DNA from: Neolecta irregularis DAH-3
Taxonomy: Eukaryota; Ascomycota; Neolectomycetes; Neolectales; Neolectaceae
Assembly (NCBI GenBank): GCA_001929475.1
Contig: LXFE01004208.1
Coordinates: forward strand, 1 to 51,136
Reading direction: 5' to 3'
DNA: 51,136 bases
In this document: one piece after another, positions 10,304 through 23,818 of the stretch
How the letters are laid out: every line of letters starts with the position of its first letter
Position numbering within the stretch: position 1 is the first letter of the stretch
Program-made: the position numbers and the translations under genes
Notes under the pieces: model-generated
The model's database searches: none
The model's input: the letters and a program-made list of their open reading frames with translations, nothing else
Told to the model about the DNA's origin: nothing

Positions 10304-12146
10304 TCATGCTGTAATTTTCCCCACAAAGGCGTTAAAATTGTACTTTTCAATCGAGTTTGAAATCTCAACATCGCCTATCCCAGATATCGTTACTCCCGAA
10401 CTGTCCCCGACAAATTCTATAACTTGTTTGCCTTCTTCAAAAGGCAGATTTAAAACTTGCAGACCTGCTTTGACCTCTGTGCAATTCCATGTCGAGCCAG
10501 TTGTAACTGTAAGTTTCCCAGGTTCTTTCAACAGTGCGATAACAATGATATCATCAGATGCGTTGTCTGCGTTTTCAGGGAGACCAAAAGGATCGTTTTG
10601 TGCTGTCGCGGATTTACTATGTGTTCGGTACCAATAGTAAATTTCGTTGAACTCGATGACTGGTTGAGAGCCGGATTTATACCATTGGATATAATACTTT
10701 GCTAAATCGCACCAAATGGAATGATCAAATCCTGTCACGAATTCTTCCGAACCTTGAGGGAGAGATCCTCGGATGTCGGAGACGTATGTCGATTCTCCAT
10801 AGTCATTCCAGGTAATTATTTCTGTAAATATCTGAGAGCTTTCAATTATTTCCATCCATCGTTCATGAAAAAGAAGCTCTGAAGGATAAATCCAGTTCTT
10901 TGATGAAAGGTGAGTGAAGAACCACGGCGACCAACCTAATCGTTAGCCAAACATGACAAAACCAAATAGACCAACCAGACATATAAGTCTTTTGAGTCTT
11001 TAATGACAAAGAAGTATATTTTTCATCAAGTCGAGAGATCTTATTGGTCCAAGCATCCCAGCTGAATGCACCATCGACAAAAGGCATGCTATAAATCTCT
11101 GTAGCATCCATCGCTGTCCAACAAGGAATAAAATAAATTGACAATCCATCGTTCTCCAAGGGATCGATAAATGCAGTTTTCCAACCACTTCTAACATTAT
11201 TCGATCCAAACATCTGATCTTGACCGGAAAAAGTACTGACGAATACCTGATTTTGATATAAAAAGTATGAAGAGTCGGATGCGTATTTCTTTACATAGCC
11301 AACTAATTCTTCCGAAGAATTCATCACCGACATGTCGAAACTGAAAAATAACCGAACATTAAATGATTTGGCGGCTTGGAAAAACGCTGATACGCGTGCA
11401 GGCATCCATTCGTCTGGTCCGAGATTTAATGCAAAAGCATCGATACCCATATTCATCGCTCGATGTAGATCTGTCCTGAAATCTTCTTCCGTATAAGAAT
11501 ATACATTGCCCATCATGAAATGAGCAAAGACATATCGTTTCTGTTTTTCTGCATAACCATCAGAAGACGACGAAGAACTCGAAGATAAAGAGGAAGAAAT
11601 GGTGGAGCGACGAACAGAGTTTGTGGCTAACGTCGTTGCTATCTGCGTAGAAGAACTAATCAAGCTTGCAATTGTTTGTTTTATTGGAATAGACATACTC
11701 GAGGGTTCAGTAATGATTGCAATATTTGATGGAGAAAGAGTGAAGGGTGTCTGGGTACCGAAATTTTGGGACACGGGTAATGTTAAATTAGGAACAGTGG
11801 TAGTAACAGGATTGGGTATAGTTGCTCGCGTGGGTGTCGGATTTGCATTGTTCGGCACGGGTCCAGTTGTCCTCTGAACAACTGTTTCGACAGGAGAATT
11901 TCTTTCCGCGATAGCAGTTGCATACACCGTCGAGTGATTGATGGTTTTGGTGCCACAGACTGAAGCGCGACTAGTGCTTGAAATAACTGGTGGTGTAATG
12001 GATTGTTGACTGAGCGAAAGACAGGCCGTAACAATGACTTGCACATCTATATTCTTTCGGTTCAAATGGAGATGATGTCGATGTCCAACTGGAAAAGCAA
12101 GTATAGTTTGCGTGAGTAGAAAAAAGAATGAATAGTAAATGGTCAT
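10304..12146 (-). CDS. agn1: Secreted GH71 alpha-1,3-glucanase (mutanase)
   Basis: Hydrolyses alpha-1,3-glucan of the fungal wall; in fission yeast the Agn1 homologue separates daughter cells. Two exons, 12146-10976 and 10935-10304, with a 40-nt intron (10936-10975), give 600 aa. The N-terminus is a signal peptide (MTIYYSFFFLLTQTILAFPV), followed by a Ser/Thr-rich linker to about residue 205 that ends in a poly-Ser run. The GH71 domain then begins YVFAHFMMGNVYSYTEEDFR and includes DAFALNLGPDEW, LFFSFDMS, GAFSWDAW, SGWSPWFFTHL across the intron, and EIITWNDYGES. A beta-rich C-terminal segment closes the protein. The start is the Met of the signal peptide. It is divergent from the alpha-glucan synthase gene, its polymer partner. 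No disruption is seen. Confidence 0.92.
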
Positions 12147-13279
12147 CTCGAATGACCAAAGTACTTCAAAATGTGGGTTTGATTGCTATTGTATAGGGGA
12201 GGGAGGAAATGAGCGTGGGAATCTTCTTGAAGACAAACGGAAAAATCAAAGAAAGACGAAACGGTTGTAATGAACTGGTTCTTTAGGATCAGGTATTATT
12301 TAAAGACCGAGACAGAAGTTTTTTCTGGTCAATGGTGCCGAGATAGGATGGTTGCCGAAGGGACGGATGGACACCTCGAGACGGCTTCAAGGTAGTACAA
12401 ATATCGAGAGATAGAAGGTCCATATAGGCAGATATACCAATGTATGTCGAGGTTAGATATTGCCGAATGTCAATCTGGAACGGGGGCTTGAGTCGTGCAA
12501 GATGAATGAATGTATGTTTGTCAGGGATAAAAGTTGTTTCGAAATTTGGAGTTTCAGCAGCGCTAGTCTTTCGAAAGCGTTGCTTGAGAATCACAATAAT
12601 TAGAGGTCTGTTGCATACTCCACTCTTTTTATTGGCGCCCCTAATCTGTCTCGCTTCTTTTCCACGCAGCCGATTTCAAATAGGCTGCTGCAGCCTGCAC
12701 CTAGGAAACCCTCTCTGACGTGTCCGATTCCATTGCCAGTGCTTATCATACTTTATTTAATAGCAATGGCTACGAAGCTGATCTTCCCATTCATCCGCGG
12801 GTTCTCAAATAATTTGGGAGTCTCAAAGGCGATAAAAACTATGAAAAGGGAAAAATGTAAGGAAAACTAGCGCCCCGCGGAACGAGGCGTGGGCCCTCGG
12901 GGTGCCAGGTCAAACAAACACACCACCAGAATAATGCGAATCACTCTTTCCAGCACGACTATCCTTTTTAAGCTCTGCCGATAGATACAACCGCGATCCG
13001 TATCCGTAAATGAGGTAGCAGCGGGATTTTGGTGCCGTAGCCAGTGGAGCGAATTCCGTGGATATGGTACAACCAAGTAGCCGGAGCTCCCATTTGCGAG
13101 TTTCCATGCGGTCTAGCCAGATCAGCACAGAACAGCATGGAAAGAGAATAGCGCTGTAGCCGCAATAGGCCGCCTGCATTGCCTGATTTTGCTTTCCGCA
13201 CTTTTCGCTTCGTCTTCTTTTGTCTTGATCGTCTTTCTCTCGTCCCGCCGCCTTTCGACATACACTGCTTGTTGTCTGC
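12147..13279. promoter_or_regulatory. Shared divergent promoter region of GH71 and alpha-glucan synthase genes
   Basis: The 1,133 bp between the two start codons is the only upstream DNA for both cell-wall genes. It holds an A/T block TTTATTTAAT near 12752, a GC-rich patch at about 12870-12906, and a pyrimidine-rich leader just before the synthase ATG. Small open frames here look like chance. Confidence 0.55.
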
Positions 13280-16200
13280 ATGCGTTGCATCTCCATTCTC
13301 CATGTCCTGCTGCCGCTGTCAGCTTACGCAGCAAGATACAGCGCCGATCAGGTTCAGTACAATCTTAACACCAACAAATCTGCCACCGAGGTCCTTGACT
13401 ACTACGGAAAGTGGGAAGGCCATACCTTCTACCCCTCTCCCGACAATTGGCGCTTTCCTATATATACAATCATCTTGGACAAATGGGTCGATGGTGATCC
13501 CCGCAACAACGACGCTGACGGCACCGTGTACGAATACGATCCATATGAAACACAGTTCCGGCACGGAGGCGATGCAACTGGCTTGAAGAATAGCTTGGAT
13601 TATCTCCAGGGGATGGGAATCAAAGTGGGCATTGTAACGTGTACAAGACTAAATTGAAAGGGTATTTACGTAGCTGGAACTTTTTACCTTCAACAACCTT
13701 GGCAAGCTGATCAATACTCCGTATAGCTCACGCGCAAAGCAAATGTAACTAATATAGCCACTCGACTTTACTCTTCTGGATCCACACCTAGGAGGAATAG
13801 ATGAATGGAGGGCTCTCATCGATGAGATACACTCTCGCGGAATGTACTTTATTACTGATATGACAGTTGCAACGTACGTTTGTGTGACTGGCACTCTAAC
13901 TCTCAGATTGGGTGACCTTGTCGGGTTTCAAGGCTATCTTAATACCTCTACGCCTTTCTCCTTGAATGAACATAAAGCACAATGGAAAACATTAAAAGAA
14001 TACCCGGATTTTCACTTCAATAATGAATATAATGAATCCTGCACATACCCAGATTTTTGGGGCGACGATGGTGAACGTGTTTATGACTCTGAAATTTCTG
14101 GTCGGAAAGGGTGTTACGAGAGGTATGCTTTTCTTTTCAAACTCTGAGCCTAATGTTGCAGTGACTTTGATCAATATGGAGACACGGAAGCTTTCGGTGT
14201 ATATCCGGATTGGCAACGTCAATTATCCAAATTCGCGTCTGTCCAGGATCGTCTTAGAGATTGGAAACCAACAGTTGCAGCCAAACTTCAACATCTAGCA
14301 TGTCTTGCTATTCTCATGCTCGATGTCGATGGGTTTCGAATTGACAAAGCTACGCAAATGACGGTCGACTTCATGGCAGATTGGGCTAGTTCTGTTCGAG
14401 ATTGCGCAAAGTCCGTTGGAAAAGAAAACATTTACATTCCTGGAGAAATAACTGGAGGTGATTACTTTGGTGCAATCTATCTCGGTCGAGGTCGAGAACC
14501 AAGTCAACGTCCAGCGGGAAATGACTCGCTACTCACGGCAATGACAATGACGGGGAATTCGTCCCAGGATCAATATTTCCTTCGAAAGAAAGGTCACAAC
14601 GGTCTTGATTCGACAGCTTTTTCATATACAACTTATCGCGCACTTACTCGTTTCCTGCATATGGACGGTAATCTCCAAGTGGCGTACGATCTTCCCGTAG
14701 ATTTCGCAGAATCATGGAACTTGATGTCTGTCAATGACGATTTTGTGAACCCAAATACTGATGTCATCGATCCAAAACATATGTTTGGTTTGACTAATCA
14801 CGATGTCTTTCGATGGGCTGCACTGGCAGACGGTCAACCACGACAAATCCTTGGTTCAATGATCACAACTATCATGTTTCCTGGAATATCGCTTGTTTAT
14901 TACGGCGAAGAGCAAGCTCTATATCTCTTCGACTCGACTGCAGACAATTATCTCTTCGGTCGACAGCCCATAGTCTCCAGCATCGCGTGGCAAACTCATG
15001 GTTGCTACGCCATGGGTTCGTCTCAATATTTCAACATGCCTGTGGAACCCGCTCGAAATGGTTGCTATGACGACTGGAATTCTCTCGATCATCGTGATCC
15101 AGCTGCGGAAAGTCGAGTTATCTTGAAGCAAATGTATGAATTACGATCCGCTTATCCTTCACTGAATGATGGGTTCAACTTTTATAAAATTCGGAATTGG
15201 ACAGTCGATCTGCAACTTCCCGGATCGAATGGAGTTCCCACAACAACAGGGCTCTGGAGCGTTGTCCGAGGTCCTTTTGATGGTGTCCAAAATTTCTACA
15301 ACAATGCGGGAAATACCAAAGTTTGGGTCTTGTACACCAATCTTGATTCGAGCAAACAATACGAATTTATTTGCAACAGTGCAGATGCAATCGTTAGCCC
15401 ATTTATCAGCGGAACAACTGTCAAAAATCTATTCTGGCCACATGATGAATATACTCTTGCAGATTCAACGGTTTCTTTCTATAAGAACAGCTCCAAGCCT
15501 TATTCTGGGTGTCTTGATAAAATCTTTATGGACCCTTGGAGCTTCAAAGCTTTTGTTCCAAAAGTTAACTTTGTACCGCGACATCCAACTGTAACTGGAT
15601 TTTTACCGGGTCACGATGCCAGATTGAACAATAGCAACACGGTCGACATAGAGATAAAATTTTCCCAAGAAATGGACTGTAAAGGAATATCTTCAGTTCT
15701 ACATCTCGCTTATCGAATTATGGATACGTCAAGAACTCCAACATTTGGAATAGCGAGTTGTGAGACATATACAAACGCGACTCAGCCAAAACTATTCGCG
15801 GCTCCAGGAAGCTCTTTTGTTTGGCGAAACACAATTTCAGACGTCGCCGATGGAATTTATTCCCTCACATTACGAAATGCAAGTAATCTGGCTGGAACAG
15901 ACTGGACGTACGCTAATGATACCTTCTTGCTTCGAATCGGCAACATTGATAATCCTCTCGTCCATACCAGAATTGCCAACTACTCGAAGGACCTATTATC
16001 GAGGAACTCTGATGGTAAATTGCAAATCAAGAAAAACGCTGCCGGGGCCGATCTGTTTCGCTATTCGCTTGATTTTTTCAGCTCATGGACAAACTGGTTA
16101 GAATATCCAAATGGAACTGATCCTATTGCTCTCAACGAAACTCATTGGACGGGAACTTCAGCGCAAGCTTGGGAAGGCACGCATGTTGTTGTTCAGGTAA

Positions 16201-19200
16201 TTATATGCCTCTATATTGTTTTGATCTGCCAGTATTACTCTTTTCTCTCCGGTTCATCGTCCCATATTCAGCACGCCGATCTCGATCTTCCCGAAATGTA
16301 TCCATATCGACGATTCCCACATCTTTGGCTCAATGGACCCTTTAACAAATTTGGATACGATCAAGGTTTAAATAACAAGTTTCATTACGGAGCAGACGGC
16401 AAATGGAGATACGATTTTATGGCGGACTGGGATTCGGGTCCAACTTTTCAAATGAATGTTTGGAATATTAATCCTGACGCTCGACCTGACGTTGCTTTTG
16501 TTTACGGAGATACAGACCTAGATGGAATAATAGATCGTTTACCTCCTTCTGCTCTTGGTATCTCATCCTTTATACCATGAACTCATTAGATCAGCTAGTA
16601 ACCTCATGACGATTACCCATGGTCCAGAAAGTCCTTACCTCTCATGGCAGATTGTTCTTGATGATGCCACAAGACGATGGACAAAGGTTGGGAAAGGAAG
16701 TCGAACGCTCTCGCTCATATTTTTCATTGGTTTATTTATTATCCCCGTTTTTACAGGGGCTCTTGCCGCTTGGACTTTTATGGGCTCCTTTTATGCTGTC
16801 AAATTCAATAAACATGGGAAACCGATTCGACGAAACTTCATTCCTCTCGAGCCGCTCAAAGGCCTCTTCGGAATGAAGGGTTCTTCAGGCGAAAAAATTA
16901 AAAAGTATGATAGCGTTTCTCCTTCCACGCCTGGTATGATCGCATCGTCCTATATCCCGACAAGTGCAGCTGGCGGTGTCCTTGATCCTAATAGAAGACG
17001 TAGAAGTGTTCTAATCGCTACTCTTGAGTATGACATTACGGATTGGGCAATCAAGATAAAGATTGGAGGCTTAGGTGTCATGGCTCAGCTAATGAGTAAA
17101 AATCTTCCCCACGAAGATCTTATTTGGGTTGTACCGAAAGTCGGGAATGTAGAATACCCTCAAGCCGATCCATTGCCGCCAATGGAAGTGAAAATTCTCG
17201 ATCACGTTTATCAAATCGATGTTCAGTGTCACCAGTTAAATAATATCAAGTATGTTATACTCGACGCTCCGGTATTCAGACGACAGACTTCATCTGATCC
17301 ATACCCTGCTCGGATGGATGATCTTGAATCCGCTATTTTCTACTCTGCGTGGAATCAATGTATTGCTGAAACAATACGTCGTTATCCGATTGATATCTAT
17401 CATATCAATGACTATCATGGTGCCCTTGCTCCTCTCTACCTTCTTCCAAATGTCGTTCCTTGCGCGTTATCCCTTCACAATGCAGAGTTCCAGGGCCTCT
17501 GGCCTCTTCGAACCGCTGCTGAAAAAGAGGAAGTGTGCTCGGTTTTCAACATTAGTGAAAGCGTGTGTCGAAGATATGTTCAGTTTGGCAATGTATTCAA
17601 CCTACTTCATGCCGGAGCTTCATTTCTTCGTATTCATCAACAGGGATTTGGCTCTGTCGGTGTGTCTACCAAGTACGGGAAACGATCATGGGCTCGGTAT
17701 CCTATTTTTTGGGGATTAAGCAAAATCGGCAACCTACCGAATCCAGATCCTTCTGATACTGGAAAACCTGATGACGAATCGACTGTTGCTTCGAACAAGA
17801 AGAATGATGCTATTGACATGGAAGCGGAAGCAAAACGAACCGAGTTCAAGGCCCAGGCTCAAGATTGGGCGGGCCTCGATGTCAACCCGGAAGCTGATCT
17901 TCTCGTGTTTGTCGGGCGATGGTCTATGCAAAAGGGCATAGATTTGATTGCTGATATTGCGCCATCAATTTTGGAAGAGTACAACTGTCAACTCATTACC
18001 GTTGGTCCTGTTATCGATCTCTATGGACGGTTTGCGGCCGAAAAATTCGACAAGTTAATGAAAAAATATCCTGGGAAAGTATTTTCGAAACCTGAGTTTA
18101 CTCAGTTGCCGCCCTATATCTTTAGGTATGTCACTAATTGTGGTATTATCTTCTAACCTTTTAGTGGAGCCGACTTTGCCCTTATACCTTCCAGAGATGA
18201 GCCTTTTGGATTGGTCGCGGTAGAATTTGGCCGAAAAGGTGCTCTTGGCATTGGAGGTTTGCGCTATTGCCGATTCAACCTTACTTTCTAGCCCGTGTCG
18301 GCGGCCTCGGTGCCATGCCCGGTTGGTGGTTTACCGTTGAATCCAGTGCAACTCAACATATGATTGCCCAGTTTGAGGCCGCCTGCCACGAAGCATTAAC
18401 GTCCCCCAAGGAAATACGAATGACGCTTCGAGCTCGATCCGCTAAGCAACGGTTTCCCGTAGCTGAATGGGTTCGAAAGATGGATGAGCTTCAATCCGAA
18501 TGCATTCGCTTACTTGAGAAAAACAAGAACAAGAAGAGTATCTTCGGTTCTTCAGTTTCGACTACAGACTTGACGAAGACCGATTCCCCACAGCCATCCA
18601 TTTTACAAACAGCACCTCTGTCATCTTCCGAAAGAGAGGAACTGATGATTATGAACAGCTCCTCAACGCCGAACATCTTGATCACCCCAGACAAACATCG
18701 CCTCGCCGAAGCAGAGAGTTTACCTGAGGCACTCCTGCCCAACCAACCTCTTGCAAACAAAAAAGGCAGCACCAGTCTTCAGCGAATGGGCTCTCATCTG
18801 GGTCCCGGTCATGTATCTAATAAACGAAACCGTGGTCACCGAAAAACAGAAACTAACCTCAACGCAATTGGAGAGATCGATGGCGATGAGTCAGCTACAG
18901 AATTTGATGAACCTCAAATTCCATGGGCTCCACATCGCACGTCTCAAGCTATGATATATGGGAACGACGAACGACCCCTGTCGGAATCTCAAGATCCAAA
19001 CAATTCATACTATCAGGTTGAATCCTCTCGAAGCAGCATTATCAGTTTTTACGAAGATGACTCCCCACCTCGGGATTCTCCATTTGGTCGACTTCAGAAT
19101 CAAAACAACCCTTATGGACTACAATTTAATTCTGGTCTCGGTCTGGATTCTCCAGCTCAAAGCCATCAAAGCATTTCATCCACGCCTAACGCCACAGATC

Positions 19201-21121
19201 AAAGTAAATTCCAAACTCGACCACTCCTTCTGGCCGGCCTTGGAAACCATGCCAACCAATCAGCACTCAGTCTAGCTACGGTCATGAGCGAAAAGAGTGA
19301 TTTTGCATTAAGCCATACAGTGGAGAATTTCACCGATGCCAATGGTAAGGTCTTGGAACAGTTCGCCCTTGCACTAGAAAATATTAACTCAAAAAACTCA
19401 AAAGGAGAACTGTGTATCGAGGAATACCTGATAAAAAGTGAAAAGGCTTTCTTCAACGATGTTCGTGCGAAGAAGCTGGGCTTTGGTGGGGATAAAAAGA
19501 TTACTGTTCACAAAGCGCCAAGCATATATTCTATTGATGGACCAGATTCGAGTCAATCACCATCTGGCTCTCATCGTAAGTATTCCTAACCCAAGTGATT
19601 TGTTGACTTACAGGTGCTTCCTTTTCTATAGAAGAGCCAATACTACCACTAAAACCACCGAGAGGTTTACAATTATTCATGCAACGCCGCCTGGGAGATT
19701 GGCCTTATTACAGTTTGCTCATGGCAGTCGTATATCACTGTTGGCTTCATTTCCTGACTCTCTAGGGGCAAATCTTTGCCGCTTCTTCATATCAATTGAC
19801 GCTACTGTCAGGTTCTGTAGCTACACCGGCCGCTATGGTATACGCCATCTGTATTATATATGCTATGGCCTCGATTATCTGGTGGCTTCTTTACCGTCGT
19901 CTTCCGGCTTATTATTGTCTTTCGATCCCTTTTATCGTGTACAGTGTGGCTTTCTTTCTCATTGGTCTACCTTTTTTCAGCATCTTCAACAGTACAAGAT
20001 CGGTCATGAACCATGTTGCTATGTGTATCTACGCATTCGCTTCTGCCTCCGGTTCTCTTTTCTTTGCCCTCAATTTCGGAGATGAAGGTTTTCGATTCAG
20101 TCAGTGATATTTTTGACCCCATAGGTGGTGCTCCCGTAAAAGAGTGGGTTTTTCGTGCATGCATGGTTCAGGGAACTCAGCAAATCTGGGCTGCTGCATT
20201 GTGGTATTGGGGATTCAAATATGATATCGATAGCTCGAGAGGAACATTATCGAAAAATACAACACTCGCCACACTTTGTATTACATGGCCTTTATCAATC
20301 CTTACATCCTCCGCAGCTTTGGCCATGTTCATTGGATTGCCTGAATACTATCGACAACTCCCGGGTAAAATTCCGTCATTCTATAGAGCTATTGCCAGAA
20401 GAAAGCTTGTCATCGTAATTGATTTCTTCGTTAATGCCTGATGATCTAGTGGTTCCTTATTGCCGTCGTTCTGCAAAATTATTGGCTATCTGGTCCTTAC
20501 GGGCTGAATTGGTCATTCTTATGGGAAAGTTCTTTGAAAGTTTGGCAGACTGTGGTACTGATTGCGGTGTTCTTTGGCGGTGTCTGGGGTTTCATGATGT
20601 TCATTCTCGGTCGTTTCTCAAAGACTCACTCATGGTTTATTCCGATTTTTGCCATTGGCCTCGGTGCGCCTCGATGGTGTCAAATACTTTGGGCCACTAG
20701 TGGTCTAGGACAGTGGGTTCCATGGGCTGGTACAGCAGGACCATTCGTTTCTCGTTCTTTGTGGCTATGGCTTGGTATTCTTGATGCAGTTCAAGGCATC
20801 GGCTTTGGCATGATGTTGCTACAGGTACTTTGGTTTCCTGCGAGTCTGACTAACAATGCATAGACACTTACGCGTGTCCATGTAGCGTTTTCTTTGGTGT
20901 TTGCTCAATTCGTCGGATCTATCACCGCAGTTTTAGCTCGAATAACTTCACCAAGCGCCATTGGCCCTGGTGATGTCTTTCCCAATTTTACAAACTGGCA
21001 ATTTGGCGATGGTTCTGGTCCATGGGGCAAGGCTTACTTTTGGATGGGATTGGCCTGTCAGCTCATAATTTGTGTTGGCTTTTTGCTTTTCTTCAGGAAG
21101 GAACAGCTCTCAAAACCGTAG
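13280..21121 (+). CDS. ags1: Cell-wall alpha-1,3-glucan synthase, full length
   Basis: Builds alpha-1,3-glucan at the plasma membrane. Fourteen exons give 2,441 aa; introns are 13625-13660, 13721-13757, 13874-13906 (33 nt), 14123-14161, 16197-16271, 16558-16594, 18126-18164, 18257-18291, 19576-19613, 19730-19765, 20088-20124, 20415-20449 and 20825-20863, and the total divides by three. Order of parts: signal peptide ([17 protein letters not shown]); extracellular GH13 amylase-like domain with [21 protein letters not shown] and TNHDVFR; a membrane helix ([20 protein letters not shown]); a cytosolic GT5 synthase domain with [13 protein letters not shown] and the [12 protein letters not shown] Glu pair; a Ser-rich linker; then a multi-pass C-terminal region ([16 protein letters not shown] onward) thought to export the chain. 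Length and order match Ags/Mok1 family members. It is divergent from the GH71 glucanase. Confidence 0.96.
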
Positions 21122-21616
21122 GTGGAAGCTTCGAAGCTGTCTGGTCGTTTTTATTGGAAATTTGAAGGAATTGCTCGTTCTTGTGTTTTGAATTCAGAAT
21201 ATACGTAGGAAACCGGAACAGGATATAAGGATTTTAAACTTTCAAAATCTAAAAAGTTTAATATGCTTAATGTTGTATGTGATATAGAGAGAATCAATAG
21301 AAGCGAGAAAGGACTTTTGCGGGAAGACAATATTTTTATTCCAATCTCACAGTCCGCATCTTTTCGTTATTAAAATCACTCTTCCTGCCCTTGCTTTGAT
21401 CAAGAGTATGTTGTGTTCATGAAGCTGACGGTAAAATCTTCTATTGACAAACCGTTAATTTAACCGGATCGTAATCTTGATTCATTTACAACATTTTGAA
21501 AGATATTTTCGGACAAACCGTTAATTTAACCGGATCGTAATCTTGATTCATTTACAACATTTTGAAAGATATCTTCGTGTGAATGTGAAAAAAAGAGATG
21601 AAATGCTATTAGACAG
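21122..21616. other. Convergent intergenic region
   Basis: Separates the 3' ends of the glucan synthase and asparaginase genes. AT-rich, with a 66-bp direct duplication described separately. Confidence 0.5.
21446..21577 (+). repeat. Two tandem copies of a 66-bp unit
   Basis: Copies 21446-21511 and 21512-21577 begin GACAAACCGTTAATTTAACC and differ at one base near the end (TTTTCG versus TCTTCG). The unit includes the palindrome GTTAATTTAAC-like core TTAATTTAA. It lies in the space between two convergent genes, so it may sit in either 3' untranslated region. Confidence 0.92.
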
Positions 21617-23569
21617 TTAAGATTTTAATCGGTTCGCATTCTCTTTGAGTTTCCTTTCTTTATAGAAGACTGGCGTATGTCCCCACAAATCCTCCTTGTC
21701 CTCACATGATTCCCAAGCTTCACATACCTTACGAGCACCGAAAATCTCTATCCAATGGCTGATCTCTCTTCCCTCATCATCGCGAAGTTGACGAATTTCA
21801 ACACCAGCTAGTTCCCACACCTTGATAGCTGTAACATTGTCATCTTTCACGGCTCCTTTAACTTTTTCGATGATAAATAGCATTTCTTCTGGATGGAAAT
21901 GCGCTCCGTCTGAACGAAGAAGTTGAATGATAGAATTTTGCCCTCGTTCAGATGCCAAAAAGAGAGGCGAATGGCCTGTCCGGGTTCGTAAGTGAACACT
22001 TGCACCGAGACTGAGTAGTTTCCTGACCATTGGTTCGTCAAATAAGGATATAGAAAGGCACTGAAGTAAGTCTAATCGAAAGCTTCAGCAAGTACCAAGG
22101 GAGTCAAGCCACTCTCATCCAAAACGTTTATCTCATTTTCATCTACACTGGTCCCACTTTCAGCAGCTTCAATGTCACCTGCCTTAACAGCTTCCCAGAG
22201 CGACTGCGCAGGAGCTCTAAATCGTGGCGTTGCTTGGGTAATGGTCATTTCTCCACGAATACTATTCTTCATATACTTCCGAATTGTTGACACGTCATTT
22301 GGATACTTCCCGAGAAGATAAGATAATTTCGTAAGAGCTGCTTCGAGAGTAAGATCGTATCCACAGAGCACACCAGCTCGTTGCAGTTCAATTCCAGAGG
22401 CATAAAATGCATTTACGGAACCAGATTTACCTAAGCGTTCAGACTTTGTAAATAATATGGGATTACATTGAGTACAATTCACAATCACGATTCGATCTTT
22501 CACATCTTGCATCGCTTTAAAGAGTTCATTATTTTGAGGCGTATTTCCGGTACCGAATGTTTCCAAAACAAGGCCTTTTATACCGCTAGAAAGAAGTGAG
22601 GAAATCATAGAGACTTCCATTCCGGGGAACAAGCGAAGAGATGCGACAGCTCCAGATAAAACTGACTGAACCCGGAAAGGGGATAAGGCCTGGGGCCGTA
22701 AAATTAAATGCCATTTCGGATCTAGCACTTTAGTCGCGGTGAACAATCCGAAAAATATTACTTATCGTAACTGATTGGGGAATAAGACATGGGAAATTGG
22801 GACTTTCGAAAGCGGAGAAGGCCGTCGAGCTGATTTTCGTAACACTTGCCATTAGCGATGGGAATGGAGCATAACTATACCGATTTCCACGGAACAAAGT
22901 GTGATTGAAATAAACGCTGACTTCTGGAATAACAAAACTTCCGGTAATGATTAAAGATCCAAGCAGATTATTGACTGCATCGTTATACAATTGACTAAAT
23001 GGAATCTGGATGGTTGATAAAAAGCATTTTAACAGTAGGCTCACTTGTGATCCAGTCAAGATAATTGTTTTTCCAAGGTTCTCCAACATGTAACTTAACG
23101 CGCTGCTGGTATATGCCATCGAATCGGTTCCATGCAAAATGATAAAAGCATCAAACCACTGATAATTGTCTTCGATAGTCGTTGCCATGGAAACCCAGTC
23201 TTATATCTGCTCAGTCTAAGTATATAAAGATACTTTTGTATACCATCATGTGTGATCGATGAACTATCCACTAGTTTGTCGTATTCCAGTATACAGTATT
23301 CGACTTTTCGACCATATGCGTTTAAAGGTGTCGATAACTTCTTGAGATTACGTTCTTCACCTTTGTGAAGAACCCGCAAAGTGGAATTCGAATATGGTGA
23401 TTCGTTGAAGGATGGGACTGAGGCAAGATAATTCTCGAGATAATGTGCTCTCTGCGATTAAGTGATGCATGAAAAGATGATCTACAGGGATATAGCCATT
23501 TGCAGATCTTTCCATGCCAATTGTACCTCCTGTGTATACACATAGCACGAATGTAGATGGTAAAGTCAT
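21617..23569 (-). CDS. Cytosolic L-asparaginase with C-terminal ankyrin-like region
   Basis: Hydrolyses asparagine to aspartate and ammonia. The ATG at 23569 gives MTLPSTFVLCVYTGGTIGM with the catalytic TGGTIG loop and no signal peptide, so it is likely cytosolic. The second active-site loop reads ILHGTDSMAYTSSALSYMLE (usual HGTDTM, here Ser) and is followed by KTIILTGSQ. Later blocks are LYNDAVNNLLGSL, KGLVLETFGTGNTPQNN and the C-terminal domain with ELQRAGVLCGYDLTLEAALTK. The last 200 residues contain ankyrin-like units (ESGLTPLVLAEA, TRTGHSPLFLASERGQNSII), as in animal 60-kDa-type and several fungal asparaginases. About four short introns split it, one just after LTGSQ; exact joins at the N-terminal third are less certain. 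Expected size about 575 aa. Confidence 0.88.
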
Positions 23570-23818
23570 CTGGGAAAGATCGGAGTAACAATAGGTGGAG
23601 ACGTGGTTTCTGAAACATTCCTGTATTCAACAATTTATCTGAGCGCGGAAATAATTATATCTGCTTCCATGATCACGTCGCAAAAATTGTTGGCTGACTG
23701 ATTAAAGTTGCCCCGAAATATAAAATATATTGGAAATATTCTAACAAGAGCCTGACGAAAAGATAAGCAGAAAATAGCCTTGCATACATTCCAATCTCCA
23801 AACTTGCCAAAAAGATTT

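Noticed and set aside
12289-12718. Small genes between the GH71 and glucan synthase genes
   Set aside because: Overlapping short frames on both strands have no domain and unlikely composition; the region is better explained as a shared promoter.
16555-16600. Separate gene starting at 16555 for the synthase domain
   Set aside because: The frame there is read-through of a 37-nt intron; removing 16558-16594 joins the amylase-like and synthase parts, and the whole coding length divides by three.
21446-21577. CRISPR-like or centromeric repeat array
   Set aside because: Only two directly adjoining copies without spacers; a simple tandem duplication.
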